A stretch of DNA of 58,249 nucleotides, from assembly GCA_016293615.1 (NCBI GenBank), contig JAEDDX010000007.1, positions 1 through 58,249 on the forward strand, read 5' to 3'. Positions 16,752 to 26,312 of this stretch are shown one piece after another (position 1 is the stretch's first letter; each line of letters opens with the position of its first letter). The notes below the pieces were generated by a model. The model saw nothing but the letters and a program-made list of their open reading frames with translations. It did no database searches and was not told the DNA's origin. Both the position numbers and the translations under genes were made by a program. Source of the DNA: Acetatifactor sp. (GTDB lineage Bacteria > Bacillota > Clostridia > Lachnospirales > Lachnospiraceae).

Positions 16752-17720
16752 ATGAACCCGATGATTGTTCTGACCGGTCCCACGGCAGTCGGCAAAACAA
16801 AGCTGTCAATTGCTCTGGCGAAGGCGGTCAACGGTGAGATCATTTCTGCGGATTCCGTGCAGGTGTATCGGCATATGGATATCGGCTCGGCGAAGATCCA
16901 TCCTGACGAAATGCAGGGGGTCCGGCACCACATGATAGATATTCTGGACCCGTGGGAGGAATTTAATGTCGTGATCTTTCAGCAAAGGTGTCTGGAATGC
17001 ATCCGCGGCATCTATGAGAGAGGACACATTCCGGTCGTTGTCGGCGGAACCGGTTTCTATATTCAGGCGTTGCTTCGAAACATTGATTTTACGGAAAATG
17101 AAGCTGATACCGGAAAGCGCAGGGAATTGGAGAGCATCGCTGAGACACAGGGCGCGGAGGTGCTTCACGAAATGCTTCGCAAGGTGGATCCTGCCTCTGC
17201 GGAGGTCATCCATGCCAACAATATCAAGAGGACCGTCCGCGCATTGGAGTATTACTATCTGACAGGTGAACCGATTTCGGCACACAATGAGCGCGAGCGG
17301 GAGAGAGAGCGGGCTTACAATTCCTGCTACTTTGTCTTAAACGACAGGCGCGAGCTTTTGTACGAGCGCATTGAACAGCGGATCGATGAAATGCTGGAGA
17401 ACGGCCTTGTCGACGAAGTGAAAAAGCTTCGTGGCATGGGTTGTGACAGGTCGCTGGTTTCCATGCAGGCGCTCGGCTATAAGGAAATACTGGCCTGGCT
17501 GGACGGGGAGACAACCTACGAAGAGGCGGTTGCAATCCTGAAGCGTGATACCAGACATTTTGCAAAGAGACAGCTGACCTGGTTTCGGAGAGAGAGCGAT
17601 GTCATCTGGGTCAATAAGGATCAGTTTGACTATGATGATGACAGGATGCTGTCCTTTATGCTGGAACAGCTGGAAAAACAGGGCGTGAAGGATCCAGGAT
17701 TCTGCTTATCAAGAATGTGA
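16752..17720 (+). CDS. miaA: tRNA dimethylallyltransferase MiaA
   Basis: The 322-residue protein begins MNPMIVLTGPTAVGKTKLS with the P-loop. It also carries ISADSVQVYRHMDIGSAK, DILDPWEEFNV, VVGGTGFYIQALL and GYKEILAWL, all typical of MiaA. It transfers dimethylallyl to A37 of UNN-decoding tRNAs, making the substrate of MiaB. An upstream in-frame TTG at 16737 touches the mutL stop. The GAGAGGA site at 16739-16745 fits the ATG at 16752. The mutS-mutL-miaA order is common in Firmicutes. Confidence 0.96.
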   Translation: MNPMIVLTGPTAVGKTKLSIALAKAVNGEIISADSVQVYRHMDIGSAKIHPDEMQGVRHHMIDILDPWEEFNVVIFQQRCLECIRGIYERGHIPVVVGGTGFYIQALLRNIDFTENEADTGKRRELESIAETQGAEVLHEMLRKVDPASAEVIHANNIKRTVRALEYYYLTGEPISAHNERERERERAYNSCYFVLNDRRELLYERIEQRIDEMLENGLVDEVKKLRGMGCDRSLVSMQALGYKEILAWLDGETTYEEAVAILKRDTRHFAKRQLTWFRRESDVIWVNKDQFDYDDDRMLSFMLEQLEKQGVKDPGFCLSRM

Positions 17721-17830
17721 TTGGCCGGGTTTTACGGATAGAGATAACTTGATACTTTTTATGTTTGTGTCAGGAGAATCGAAAGCTATGGCAGGAAAGG
17801 AGTCAGGCGCAACCATGCGCCGAAAGGACA

Positions 17831-19129
17831 ATGAACGAATTAGAAAAAATGTATGCCGGTATGGGCATCGAATCGTATGTGTATGAATACGGAGAGGCAG
17901 TGCTACAGAAACTTTCGGAGCGCTTTCGAAAGATTGACGAGATTGCGGAATATAACCAGATGAAGGTCATAAAGGCAATGCAGGAAGCGCAGGTGAGCGA
18001 GGCCTGTCTGCTTGGAACGACGGGGTATGGTTACAACGATATTGGCAGGGACACGCTGGAAGCAGTGTATGCAGGGATTTTCCATACGGAGGATGCGCTC
18101 GTCAGACCCCAGATTACCTGCGGCACGCATGCGCTGGCGCTTGCCCTGATGAGCAATGTACGCCCGGGGGATGAGATACTCTCCCCTGTCGGGAAACCCT
18201 ACGATACCCTGGAGGAGGTTATCGGCATTCGTCCTTCGAGGGGCTCCCTTGCCGAGTATGGTGTGACTTACAGGCAGGTGGATTTGCTGGAGGACGGCAG
18301 CTTTGACTACGACAGAATCCGTGAAAGTATCAATGAAAGGACACATCTTGTGACCATTCAAAGATCCAAGGGATATCAGACCAGACCGACTCTTTCAGTC
18401 AATAGAATCGGGGAACTGATTGCCTTTATCAAGAGCATCAAGCCGGACATCATCTGCATGGTGGACAACTGTTACGGTGAATTTGTCGAGACAATCGAGC
18501 CTACGGATGTCGGTGCGGATATGGTGGTAGGTTCCCTGATCAAGAATCCGGGAGGAGGACTGGCTCCCATCGGCGGTTATATCGCAGGTACCCGTGAATG
18601 TGTGGAAAATGCAGCATTCCGTCTGACTTCGCCGGGACTCGGCAAGGAGGTTGGCGCATCCCTCGGGATTCTGAAGGATTTTTACCAGGGTCTGTTTCTG
18701 GCGCCTACCGTCACGGCTTGCGCGTTAAAGGGAGCAATATTTGCGGCCAATCTGTATGAGCCGCTCGGGTTCGGAGTGGTACCTGACAGTACCGAGAGCC
18801 GGCACGATATCATTCAGGCAATCACCTTCGGAAAGCCGGAGGGCGTGATTGCGTTCTGCAAGGGCATTCAGGCCGCTGCGCCCGTGGACAGCTTTGTCAC
18901 GCCGGAACCCTGGGATATGCCCGGGTATGACGCCAAGGTGATCATGGCAGCCGGGGCATTTGTATCCGGTTCCTCCATTGAGCTTTCCGCAGACGGTCCC
19001 ATCAAGCCTCCCTATGCGGTGTATTTCCAGGGCGGACTGACATGGCAGCATGCAAAGTTTGGTATTTTAATGTCTTTACAGTCTGTCTTAAACAGCGGTT
19101 TGGTGGAGAAAGAAGCTCTGAAATTGTAA
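17831..19129 (+). CDS. Methionine gamma-lyase family protein (PLP-dependent, aluminium-resistance family)
   Basis: The 432-residue protein is a fold-type I PLP enzyme of the family named methionine gamma-lyase or aluminium resistance protein. Readable motifs are GYGYNDIGRDTLE, PQITCGTHALALAL, VDNCYGEFVE, and the likely Schiff-base lysine in GSLIKNPGGGLAPIGGYIAG. The true reaction is not established for most members. The ATG at 17831 is too close to its nearest AAGGA, while a better GGAAAGGAG lies at 17793-17801, so the start is uncertain. It commonly follows miaA or hfq in Firmicutes. Confidence 0.85.
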   Translation: MNELEKMYAGMGIESYVYEYGEAVLQKLSERFRKIDEIAEYNQMKVIKAMQEAQVSEACLLGTTGYGYNDIGRDTLEAVYAGIFHTEDALVRPQITCGTHALALALMSNVRPGDEILSPVGKPYDTLEEVIGIRPSRGSLAEYGVTYRQVDLLEDGSFDYDRIRESINERTHLVTIQRSKGYQTRPTLSVNRIGELIAFIKSIKPDIICMVDNCYGEFVETIEPTDVGADMVVGSLIKNPGGGLAPIGGYIAGTRECVENAAFRLTSPGLGKEVGASLGILKDFYQGLFLAPTVTACALKGAIFAANLYEPLGFGVVPDSTESRHDIIQAITFGKPEGVIAFCKGIQAAAPVDSFVTPEPWDMPGYDAKVIMAAGAFVSGSSIELSADGPIKPPYAVYFQGGLTWQHAKFGILMSLQSVLNSGLVEKEALKL

Positions 19130-19269
19130 TATCTTAAGAAAAAAGTTAGAATTTTCAACATTGATTTTTGTGTACAGTATTTTTGATTTATGTTACCATA
19201 GAATAGTGTATGGAATACCTTTCAGAACGCTGCGTTATGGAAATACGATAGGATAACAGAGGTAGAAAG

Positions 19270-19512
19270 ATGCGAAAAGTCAATTGGGCAATCGTGCTTG
19301 TAGTACTGGTCGGCTTTATGCTCGGCGGAGTTATCGGCACATATTTTGACGGTACTTTCCTGAATTACGGTCAGACTTTCGGACTGACATCCCCGGTGGT
19401 TTTGAATCTGGGCTTTTTTGTCGTCACATTCGGGCTGACCATTCATATCACCATCTCCAGTGTGATAGGTGTAGTGCTTGCACTTGTTGCTTATCGTCTG
19501 ATCGTTCGTTAG
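19270..19512 (+). CDS. DUF4321 domain-containing small membrane protein
   Basis: The 80-residue protein has two or three hydrophobic helices (WAIVLVVLVGFMLGGVIG and a long C-terminal one) around a short loop with FGLTSPVVLNLGFFVVTFGL, the DUF4321 pattern. Its function is unknown. In clostridia this family recurs beside radC/maf and the mre genes, as it does here, 37 bases before radC. The start follows a weak AGGTAGAAAG. Confidence 0.85.
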   Translation: MRKVNWAIVLVVLVGFMLGGVIGTYFDGTFLNYGQTFGLTSPVVLNLGFFVVTFGLTIHITISSVIGVVLALVAYRLIVR

Positions 19513-19549
19513 GTAGGTTTTATGTGTCGGAGAAGGTAGAAGGAGACAC

Positions 19550-20242
19550 ATGAAAGAAAAACAAAAGAACCAGGAACTGCCTTATGAGCGCTTCTTACGC
19601 TTTGGCCCGGAAAGTCTGACCGAGACGGAACTTCTCGCCATCATCATCCGGACCGGCACCAGGGACTGCAACGCCATGGAACTGGCGAAGAAGGTGCTGG
19701 CGCTTGCGGAATATCCAAAGGAAGGGCTTCTCGGACTGCATGATATTCCTCTGGAACGGTTGATGGAGATCCGGGGGATCGGTGAAGTCAAGGCGGTCAA
19801 GCTCAAATGCATCGCAGAACTGTCAATGCGCATGAGCAGCAGCAGGGCAAGGGAGGGCGTCGTTTTCAGAAGCTCATCCCAGGTGGCCGACTCCTACATG
19901 GAGCGACTCAGACACAAGGGTACGGAGTGTGTGCTTCTGCTGTGTCTGGATGTGAAGGGCAGGCTTCTGAAGGAGAAGAGAATCTCCGAGGGCAGCGTCA
20001 AAATGTCGCTGATTTCCCCGCGTGAGATCCTTATGGAGGCGCTGGCCTCGAAGGCGGTAGAGATGATTCTGCTGCACAATCATCCAAGCGGCGACCCGAC
20101 GCCGAGCCGGGCAGATCTGGAGATGACCGCAAATCTGAAGGAATTATCGGAGAAGATGGACATTCCGCTGCTGGACCACATTATCATCGGGGATAACCGG
20201 TATATCAGTTTTATGGAGGAGAACTGGTTTCAAAACAAGTAA
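19550..20242 (+). CDS. radC: RadC family JAB-domain protein
   Basis: The 230-residue protein starts with the UPF0758 N-terminal helical domain (ELPYERFLRFGPESLTETELLAIIIRTGT). It ends with a JAMM/MPN domain carrying the metal motif LLHNHPSGDPTPSRAD. Despite the name, a direct repair role was not upheld for RadC, and its activity is undefined. AGAAGGAG precedes the ATG. It sits directly before the mre cluster, a conserved arrangement in Firmicutes. Confidence 0.93.
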   Translation: MKEKQKNQELPYERFLRFGPESLTETELLAIIIRTGTRDCNAMELAKKVLALAEYPKEGLLGLHDIPLERLMEIRGIGEVKAVKLKCIAELSMRMSSSRAREGVVFRSSSQVADSYMERLRHKGTECVLLLCLDVKGRLLKEKRISEGSVKMSLISPREILMEALASKAVEMILLHNHPSGDPTPSRADLEMTANLKELSEKMDIPLLDHIIIGDNRYISFMEENWFQNK

Positions 20243-20271
20243 TTTTTTACAAAGCGAAAGGAGTTGTTATC

Positions 20272-21282
20272 TTGGTATTCAACGCATTCGGTATTGATCT
20301 GGGGACCAACAACATCAAGATTTACAGCAAGTCGCACGATGCGATTCTTTGTGAGAAGAATTTGATTGCGATAGAAAACAGAAAGAGAGTCTTCGCATAC
20401 GGGGATTCCGCTTATGAAATGTATGAGAAGGCGCCGGCGAATATACAGGTAACCTTCCCTTTATCCAGAGGGGTAATTGCAGATATTCATAATATGGAGA
20501 CATTGGTACATTACTTCATCGGTGATATGCAGAGGGGCAGCTTTAAGGCTGCGGACTTTTATGTGGCGGTGCCGACCGATGTCACTGAGGTGGAGAAGAG
20601 AGCCTTCTATGACCTGATCAAGGATGCATCCGTGAAGGCCAAGAAGATCATGGTGGTTGAGAAAGCGGTGGCTGACGCCATCGGAATGGACATAGATGTC
20701 AAGAATTCACAGGGAATCCTGCTTGTGAATGTAGGATATGAGACGACGGAGATATCACTTCTTTCCATGGGCGGTATTGTCCTCAGCAAGCTGCTTAAGA
20801 CCGGCGGTCTGAAACTGGACGAGTCCATCCGGGCTGCAGTCCGCAAAGAATACAATCTCCTGATCGGCCTGAAGACGGCAGAGGCTGTGAAGATGGAACT
20901 GGCCACTCTGGAAGCGGAAAACAGGAATGCGCTCGTATACGGAAGAGATATCGTGACGGGGCTTCCCGTGGAGCGGGAGATCCCCATCAAGCTGGTCAAT
21001 GATTCCTTTGAGGAGCATTTTAATGCTATTATTGACAACGTAAAAGTCATTCTTGAAAGAACGCCCCCCGAGCTGGGAGCGGATATTTACAGACACGGCA
21101 TTTATCTGACCGGTGGTGCATCCCAGGTGAACCACTTTGCCGAGAGACTTATGGACGGCACGGGACTGAAGGTGAATGTCGCGGAATATCCCATGACAAG
21201 TGTGGTGCTGGGATTGGCGAAGATTATGAAGGACAGCCATTATAAATCGGTTGCCTATTCGATTGAAGGGATGAGCAGATGA
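20272..21282 (+). CDS. mreB: Rod shape-determining actin homologue MreB
   Basis: The 336-residue protein has the actin-fold nucleotide-binding motifs: phosphate-1 FGIDLGTNNIKIY, phosphate-2 near GILLVNVGYETTEIS, and the adenosine motif IYLTGGASQVNHFAERL. MreB filaments guide lateral cell-wall synthesis with MreC, MreD, RodA and PBP2, all encoded downstream. The start is TTG, preceded by GAAAGGAG. Its stop overlaps the mreC start as ATGA. It could be the Mbl paralogue, since sequence alone does not separate them. Confidence 0.93.
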   Translation: MVFNAFGIDLGTNNIKIYSKSHDAILCEKNLIAIENRKRVFAYGDSAYEMYEKAPANIQVTFPLSRGVIADIHNMETLVHYFIGDMQRGSFKAADFYVAVPTDVTEVEKRAFYDLIKDASVKAKKIMVVEKAVADAIGMDIDVKNSQGILLVNVGYETTEISLLSMGGIVLSKLLKTGGLKLDESIRAAVRKEYNLLIGLKTAEAVKMELATLEAENRNALVYGRDIVTGLPVEREIPIKLVNDSFEEHFNAIIDNVKVILERTPPELGADIYRHGIYLTGGASQVNHFAERLMDGTGLKVNVAEYPMTSVVLGLAKIMKDSHYKSVAYSIEGMSR

Positions 21283-22151
21283 GTCCGGTAATAAAGAGAA
21301 GAGGGGAAAGAGAACCCATTTCCGGTAAATATCTCCTGTTCGGACTGACAGTGGTATGTGTTGTTTTGATGATGGTGACTTTCGCCACCGATCTTTTGAA
21401 CAGACCGCTTTCGGCTGCGGTGGGATATGTGGTAGTGCCTTTTCAGGAAGGAATCGGCAGAATGGGCGAATTTATCGCGAATCGTTCCGAAGAACTGGTG
21501 CAGATTCGCTCTCTGCTGGAGGAAAACAAGCGCCTCAAAGAAGAAAATGCAGAGCTGACCGAGAAAAACACCCTGCTTCAGCAGGGGCAGTATGAATTAC
21601 ATAATCTCCGGGAATTGCTGGCCCTCAGTGAACAATACGAGGAGTATGCTAAAGTGGGGGCGAGAATCATCGGCAGAGATTCCGGCAACTGGTATTCCAA
21701 ATTTATCATCGACAAGGGCGAGAATGATGGCCTGGCTGTCGATATGAATGTGATTGCCGGGGGCGGACTGGTAGGAAGAGTGACTTCGGTCGGACCGAAC
21801 TGGGCCCGTGTTACTTCGATTATCTGTGACAATTCCAATGTCAGCGGTAAGACGCTCTCAACGGGCGATAACCTGATTGTCACCGGCGACCTGAAACTGA
21901 TGGCGGATAACACGATTTCTTTCAGCCGCCTGATTGACAGCAATCAGAAAGTCGCGGAGGGGGATAAGGTGGTGACCTCCAATATCAGCGATAAATATCT
22001 TCCGAATATCCTGATCGGTTACATCAGCTCGATTGAGAAAGATACCAACAATCTTACCAAGTCGGGAAAGATCACGCCGGCTGTTGATTTTGAGCATCTT
22101 CAGGAGGTGCTCGTCATCACCGATCGGAAACAAATGGTTGAAGTGGAGTAA
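21279..22151 (+). CDS. mreC: Rod shape-determining protein MreC
   Basis: The 290-residue protein has a cytoplasmic start, one transmembrane helix (about residues 16-36), and a coiled coil rich in Glu/Lys (LLEENKRLKEENAELTEK). The extracellular beta-domain carries the MreC core motifs GARIIGRDSGNWYSKFIIDKG and GGGLVGRVTSVG. It is the scaffold linking MreB to RodA-PBP2. It overlaps mreB by four bases and is followed at once by mreD. Confidence 0.95.
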   Translation: MSPVIKRRGEREPISGKYLLFGLTVVCVVLMMVTFATDLLNRPLSAAVGYVVVPFQEGIGRMGEFIANRSEELVQIRSLLEENKRLKEENAELTEKNTLLQQGQYELHNLRELLALSEQYEEYAKVGARIIGRDSGNWYSKFIIDKGENDGLAVDMNVIAGGGLVGRVTSVGPNWARVTSIICDNSNVSGKTLSTGDNLIVTGDLKLMADNTISFSRLIDSNQKVAEGDKVVTSNISDKYLPNILIGYISSIEKDTNNLTKSGKITPAVDFEHLQEVLVITDRKQMVEVE

Positions 22152-22156
22152 GATTC

Positions 22157-22678
22157 ATGCTGAAAAAGATACTTGCAGTTTTATGCATTATCATATGTTT
22201 TGTGCTACAGAGCAGTGTGTTCTGTAAGATTTCCTTTGCCGGAATCGTACCGAATCTGATGATTGTTCTGACTTCCGTCTTCGGATTTATGAACGGAGAG
22301 AGGGAAGGCCTTCTCACAGGCTTTTTCTGCGGCCTTCTCTCGGACCTTTTTTTCGGAGAGTTTCTGGGCTTTTATGCGTTATTGATGATGTATATCGGCT
22401 TTATCAACGGCAAGTTCGCCAGAACATTTTATCCGGAGGACATCAAGCTTCCGATTGCACTGATTGTCACAAGTGATCTCTCATACGGCATTCTGTGTTA
22501 TCTGCTGCTGTTTATGCTCCGGGGCAGATTTGAGTTTGTGTATTATATGTCTCATGTGATTTTGCCGGAAGTTTTATATACGGTTTTTGTTACTGTTGTG
22601 CTGTATCCGCTGATTCTTCTTGTGGACAGGAAGCTGTCGGCGGAACACAGAAGGAGTGCTCATAGAATTGTTAGATGA
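22157..22678 (+). CDS. mreD: Rod shape-determining membrane protein MreD
   Basis: The 173-residue protein is almost entirely hydrophobic, with about five helices. It shows the MreD pattern around PNLMIVLTSVFGFMNGEREGLLTGFFCGLLSDLF. It is an integral membrane partner of MreC and RodA. It starts five bases after mreC and overlaps the PBP2 gene by 11 bases. Confidence 0.9.
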   Translation: MLKKILAVLCIIICFVLQSSVFCKISFAGIVPNLMIVLTSVFGFMNGEREGLLTGFFCGLLSDLFFGEFLGFYALLMMYIGFINGKFARTFYPEDIKLPIALIVTSDLSYGILCYLLLFMLRGRFEFVYYMSHVILPEVLYTVFVTVVLYPLILLVDRKLSAEHRRSAHRIVR

Positions 22679-25556
22679 ATTACGCGACAAAATAATAGGA
22701 TTTTTGACGAGCAGACTGACCATTTTTACCATTGTCTTTCTGATTCTCGGGGCAATTCTCATATACAGGTGCTTTACCCTGCAGATTGTGCATGGGGAAG
22801 AGTATCTGCAGGATTTTGTCCTTCGAATAGAGAAGACGAAGGAAATCAATGGTACCAGAGGCGAGATTTACGACAGAAACGGCAATGTGCTCGCGTATAA
22901 CGAACTGTCCTATTCGGTAAAAATTGAAGATGTGTTTGAGTCCGGCAACAAAAAGAACAGCCAGATGAATACCACAATTCGCAAGCTGATCCGCTACATA
23001 GAAGACAAAGGGGATCATGTCATCACGGATTTTAAGATCATCATCAATGAAGACGGCGAGTTTGAGTACAGCGTCGAGGGCAACTCACGACTGCGTTTTA
23101 TCGCCGATATTTACGGCAGGACTAAGATCAGTGACCTCAAAGAGGAAGAGAGAAACGCAACTCCCCAGGAGCTGATGAACTTTATCAGCGGCAATAAGAA
23201 GTCGGGCTTTGCCATCGGTGAATATGAAGACCCGGACAATAAAAAGAGTGAGTTTATACCCGGAAAAGGATATACGAAGGAAGAATGGCTGAAGGTTGTC
23301 ACGATCCGTTACGCCATGAAGCTGACAAGCTATCGGAAATACCTCGGTGCGATTGTGGCCAACAATGTCAGCGAGGAGACGGTTGCGTGCGTTTTGGAGA
23401 ATTCCGACGAACTCCCCGGTGTCACCATCGTGGAAGATACCATTCGGCAGTATGTGGACAGCAAGTATTTCTCACATATTTTGGGCTATACCGGTAAGAT
23501 ATCGACCGAAGAAATAGAAAGTCTGAATGCCAAAATGGTTGAAGAGGGATATGCGGACGGTATCTACAAAGCCAATGATATTGTCGGCAAGAGCGGCATC
23601 GAAGCCAGTATGGAAACGACACTGCGCGGCTCGAAAGGCTCGGAGAAGGTAATCGTCGACGCCATGGGTAAGGTGATCTCCGTGGTGGACCATGTGGATG
23701 CCGGAAGCGGACAGAATGTGTATCTGACAATTGACAAGGATCTGACGATCGCGGTCTACACGATTCTGGAGCAGAAGCTTGCAGGTCTTGTCTCCAGTAA
23801 GATCATCAATGCCAAGGAATATATACCCGCGGCAAATGCAGGCAGTGCAGAGATCAAAATACCGATCTATGATGTGTATAATTCCATGTTCGGCAATTCT
23901 GTGATTGACTTTAAGCACCTTTCTTCTCCCGATGCCAGCGAGACAGAGACCGTGGTGTATGATGCTTATCTGGAGTACAAGGAGGAGGTCTATGAGAAGC
24001 TGCGCAGGGAGTTGCGGGAGACCAAGACGCCCTACAACAAACTGACGAAAGAGTATCAGGTGTACCAAAGCAATATTGTCTCCCTTCTGAACAAGAACGG
24101 AGTGATCATCACGGAACTGGTCGATCAAAACGACAAAACCCAGATCGCCTGGGCGACCGATGAAGTGATCAGCCTGAACGAATATCTCAGGTATGCAATC
24201 GCGCAGAACTGGATCGAGGTCAGCAAGCTGGAACTGGATGAGAAGTATTCCGACTCCGCAGAGACCTTTGACAAGCTGGTGGATTATATCATCACGATGC
24301 TGGATAAAAACACGGAATTTCAGAAGAAGTTCTTCAAGTATATGCTGTTGACCGACCGGATCAACGGCAAACAGGTCTGCATGATTCTCTGTGACCAGGG
24401 AAAAGTATCCATTCCGGAGGACGACAAAAACGCCCTGTATTCAGGTAAGCTGAGTGCGTTTACCTTCATGAAGAACCGCATCGACAATCTGGAGATCACA
24501 CCAGCGATGCTTGCTCTGGACCCCTGTAATGCGTCCGTTGTCATCACGGATGTCAACTCGGGCGATGTGCTTGCGATGGTTTCCTATCCCGGATATGACA
24601 ATAACAAGATGGCCAACTCTATCGACCCGGAGTTTTATGCGGCTTTGATCACGGACAAGTCGAATCCGCAGTATAATTTTGCAACACAATATAAGGGTGC
24701 GCCCGGCTCTACCTTTAAGATGGTTTCTGCGACGGCAGGCCTGATGGAGAATGTGATCAGCTTAAACAGCAGCATCCATTGTCTGGGTACTTTCTCTTAT
24801 ATTCAGCCCTCCCCGAGATGCTGGAAGAGGGTGGGACACGGTGCGGAGACGGTGTCGACCGCCATCCGCGATTCGTGCAACTATTTCTTCTACGACATCG
24901 GTTATCAGTTTGCCATGGCAAATGGAACATATGATGCCGGGACCGGCCTTGACACCCTTGCAAAGTATGCGGATCTGTTCGGCCTTTCCGAGAAATCGGG
25001 GATAGAGATCTCGGAGGCGTCCCCGGAGGTCTCCGATACAGATCCCGTGCGTTCCGCAATCGGACAGGGCGCACACAGCTATACGACCGTGGGAATCGCG
25101 CGGTATGTTACGACGGTTGCCAATAACGGGACCTGTTATAACCTGACTCTGTTGGACAAGCTGACTGACTCCGAGGGCAATGTGCTCAAGGTGTATCAGC
25201 CGCAGATCCGCAATGTGGTCGAGCTACCCGAAAAGTATTGGGAAGCGATCCATTCGGGCATGCGACAGGTCGTTGAGAATAAGAAGTATTTCAATGATCT
25301 TGCCGTTAAGGTGGCGGGTAAGACCGGTACCGCAGAACAGACAAAATCCAGACCGAACCACGCGCTGTTTGTGTGCTATGCGCCTTACGAGACGCCTGAG
25401 ATCGCTGTTGCGACAAGAATTCCCTTTGGATACTCCTCTGATTACGCCGCCCAGGCGACCAGAGATATCATAAAATATTATTACGGACTGGCCGAGGATG
25501 ACATGCTCAACGGCGTGGCGGATCATCCCGACGGTGGTATCACGAATGAAATGTAA
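22668..25556 (+). CDS. Class B penicillin-binding protein 2 (elongasome transpeptidase), enlarged
   Basis: The 962-residue protein has an N-terminal membrane helix (about 17-36), the pedestal motif TRGEIYDRNGNVLAYNE, and a dimerisation domain with GYTGKIS and VGKSGIEASMETTLRG. The transpeptidase domain has STFK near residue 681, SCN near 736-738 and KTGT near 885. It cross-links peptidoglycan with RodA. Its length is well above the usual 600-720. The extra residues lie at about 390-630, between the linker and the SxxK motif, and are charged and helical-looking. A TTG at 22668, 11 bases after AAGGAG, is the likely start; GTG at 22656 is the alternative. Confidence 0.93.
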   Translation: MLDELRDKIIGFLTSRLTIFTIVFLILGAILIYRCFTLQIVHGEEYLQDFVLRIEKTKEINGTRGEIYDRNGNVLAYNELSYSVKIEDVFESGNKKNSQMNTTIRKLIRYIEDKGDHVITDFKIIINEDGEFEYSVEGNSRLRFIADIYGRTKISDLKEEERNATPQELMNFISGNKKSGFAIGEYEDPDNKKSEFIPGKGYTKEEWLKVVTIRYAMKLTSYRKYLGAIVANNVSEETVACVLENSDELPGVTIVEDTIRQYVDSKYFSHILGYTGKISTEEIESLNAKMVEEGYADGIYKANDIVGKSGIEASMETTLRGSKGSEKVIVDAMGKVISVVDHVDAGSGQNVYLTIDKDLTIAVYTILEQKLAGLVSSKIINAKEYIPAANAGSAEIKIPIYDVYNSMFGNSVIDFKHLSSPDASETETVVYDAYLEYKEEVYEKLRRELRETKTPYNKLTKEYQVYQSNIVSLLNKNGVIITELVDQNDKTQIAWATDEVISLNEYLRYAIAQNWIEVSKLELDEKYSDSAETFDKLVDYIITMLDKNTEFQKKFFKYMLLTDRINGKQVCMILCDQGKVSIPEDDKNALYSGKLSAFTFMKNRIDNLEITPAMLALDPCNASVVITDVNSGDVLAMVSYPGYDNNKMANSIDPEFYAALITDKSNPQYNFATQYKGAPGSTFKMVSATAGLMENVISLNSSIHCLGTFSYIQPSPRCWKRVGHGAETVSTAIRDSCNYFFYDIGYQFAMANGTYDAGTGLDTLAKYADLFGLSEKSGIEISEASPEVSDTDPVRSAIGQGAHSYTTVGIARYVTTVANNGTCYNLTLLDKLTDSEGNVLKVYQPQIRNVVELPEKYWEAIHSGMRQVVENKKYFNDLAVKVAGKTGTAEQTKSRPNHALFVCYAPYETPEIAVATRIPFGYSSDYAAQATRDIIKYYYGLAEDDMLNGVADHPDGGITNEM

Positions 25557-25598
25557 CGAAAGAACTGTTTTACGATGCTGTGGAAAGGATGTGAGTGT

Positions 25599-26270
25599 AT
25601 GAAGGATCCGGTTTATATCAAAAGCTTTCCGAACGGTCTGACACTTCATCTGGTGGAAGAGATACCGTTTGCCGAGCTTTTGCAGGTGATTGGAGATAAA
25701 TTCGAAGATACCCGGAGATTCTTCGGAAAAGCTTCTCTGGCACTTGCGATTGAGGGGAGATTCCTCACGGATGCGGAAGAAATACAGGTCCTGAATGTCA
25801 TAAAGCAGCACAGTGACATTCATATTATCTGTGTTGTGAGCAAGGATGAGGCGACCAACAAAAAGTTTGTGAAGGCGATTGCCCAGATCGATAAAAAGCT
25901 GAGCAGGGAAGAGGACGGGCATTTCCTGAAGGGAAGCCTGAAGGACAGGGAGGTACTCGAGACCGACACCAGTATTATCATAATCGGCGATGTGGAGCCC
26001 GGATGTGCCGTGATCAGTTCTAAGAACATCATTATCCTCGGCGGACTGTACGGAGAAGCCTATGCGGGCGGAAACGGGCAGCCCGGGGCGTTCATCGCAG
26101 CGCTTGAAATGTCACCGGAAAGACTTAAAATCGGTGATTTCAAATATAAAGCAGGAGAAAAGCGTTCCCTTTGGGGGGAGCGCCATAAAACACAGGCAAG
26201 AGTGGCTTATGTAAAGAACGGAAGAATCGTTTTCGACGCAATTACAAAAGATCTGCTCAGTTCTTTCTAG
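25599..26270 (+). CDS. minC: Septum site-determining protein MinC
   Basis: The 223-residue protein has an N-terminal MinC_N-like domain and the C-terminal beta-helix motif IIGDVEPGCAVISSKNIII, then GGLYGEAYAGGNG. MinC blocks FtsZ polymerisation at the poles under MinD control. A nearby ATG at 25575 lies before the ribosome site, so the ATG at 25599 after GGAAAGG is preferred. It opens a minCDE run inserted between pbp2 and rodA. Confidence 0.93.
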   Translation: MKDPVYIKSFPNGLTLHLVEEIPFAELLQVIGDKFEDTRRFFGKASLALAIEGRFLTDAEEIQVLNVIKQHSDIHIICVVSKDEATNKKFVKAIAQIDKKLSREEDGHFLKGSLKDREVLETDTSIIIIGDVEPGCAVISSKNIIILGGLYGEAYAGGNGQPGAFIAALEMSPERLKIGDFKYKAGEKRSLWGERHKTQARVAYVKNGRIVFDAITKDLLSSF

Positions 26271-26312
26271 AATCCGGCAGGACGACAAATAAATGTTTGG
26301 AGGAATATCCCA

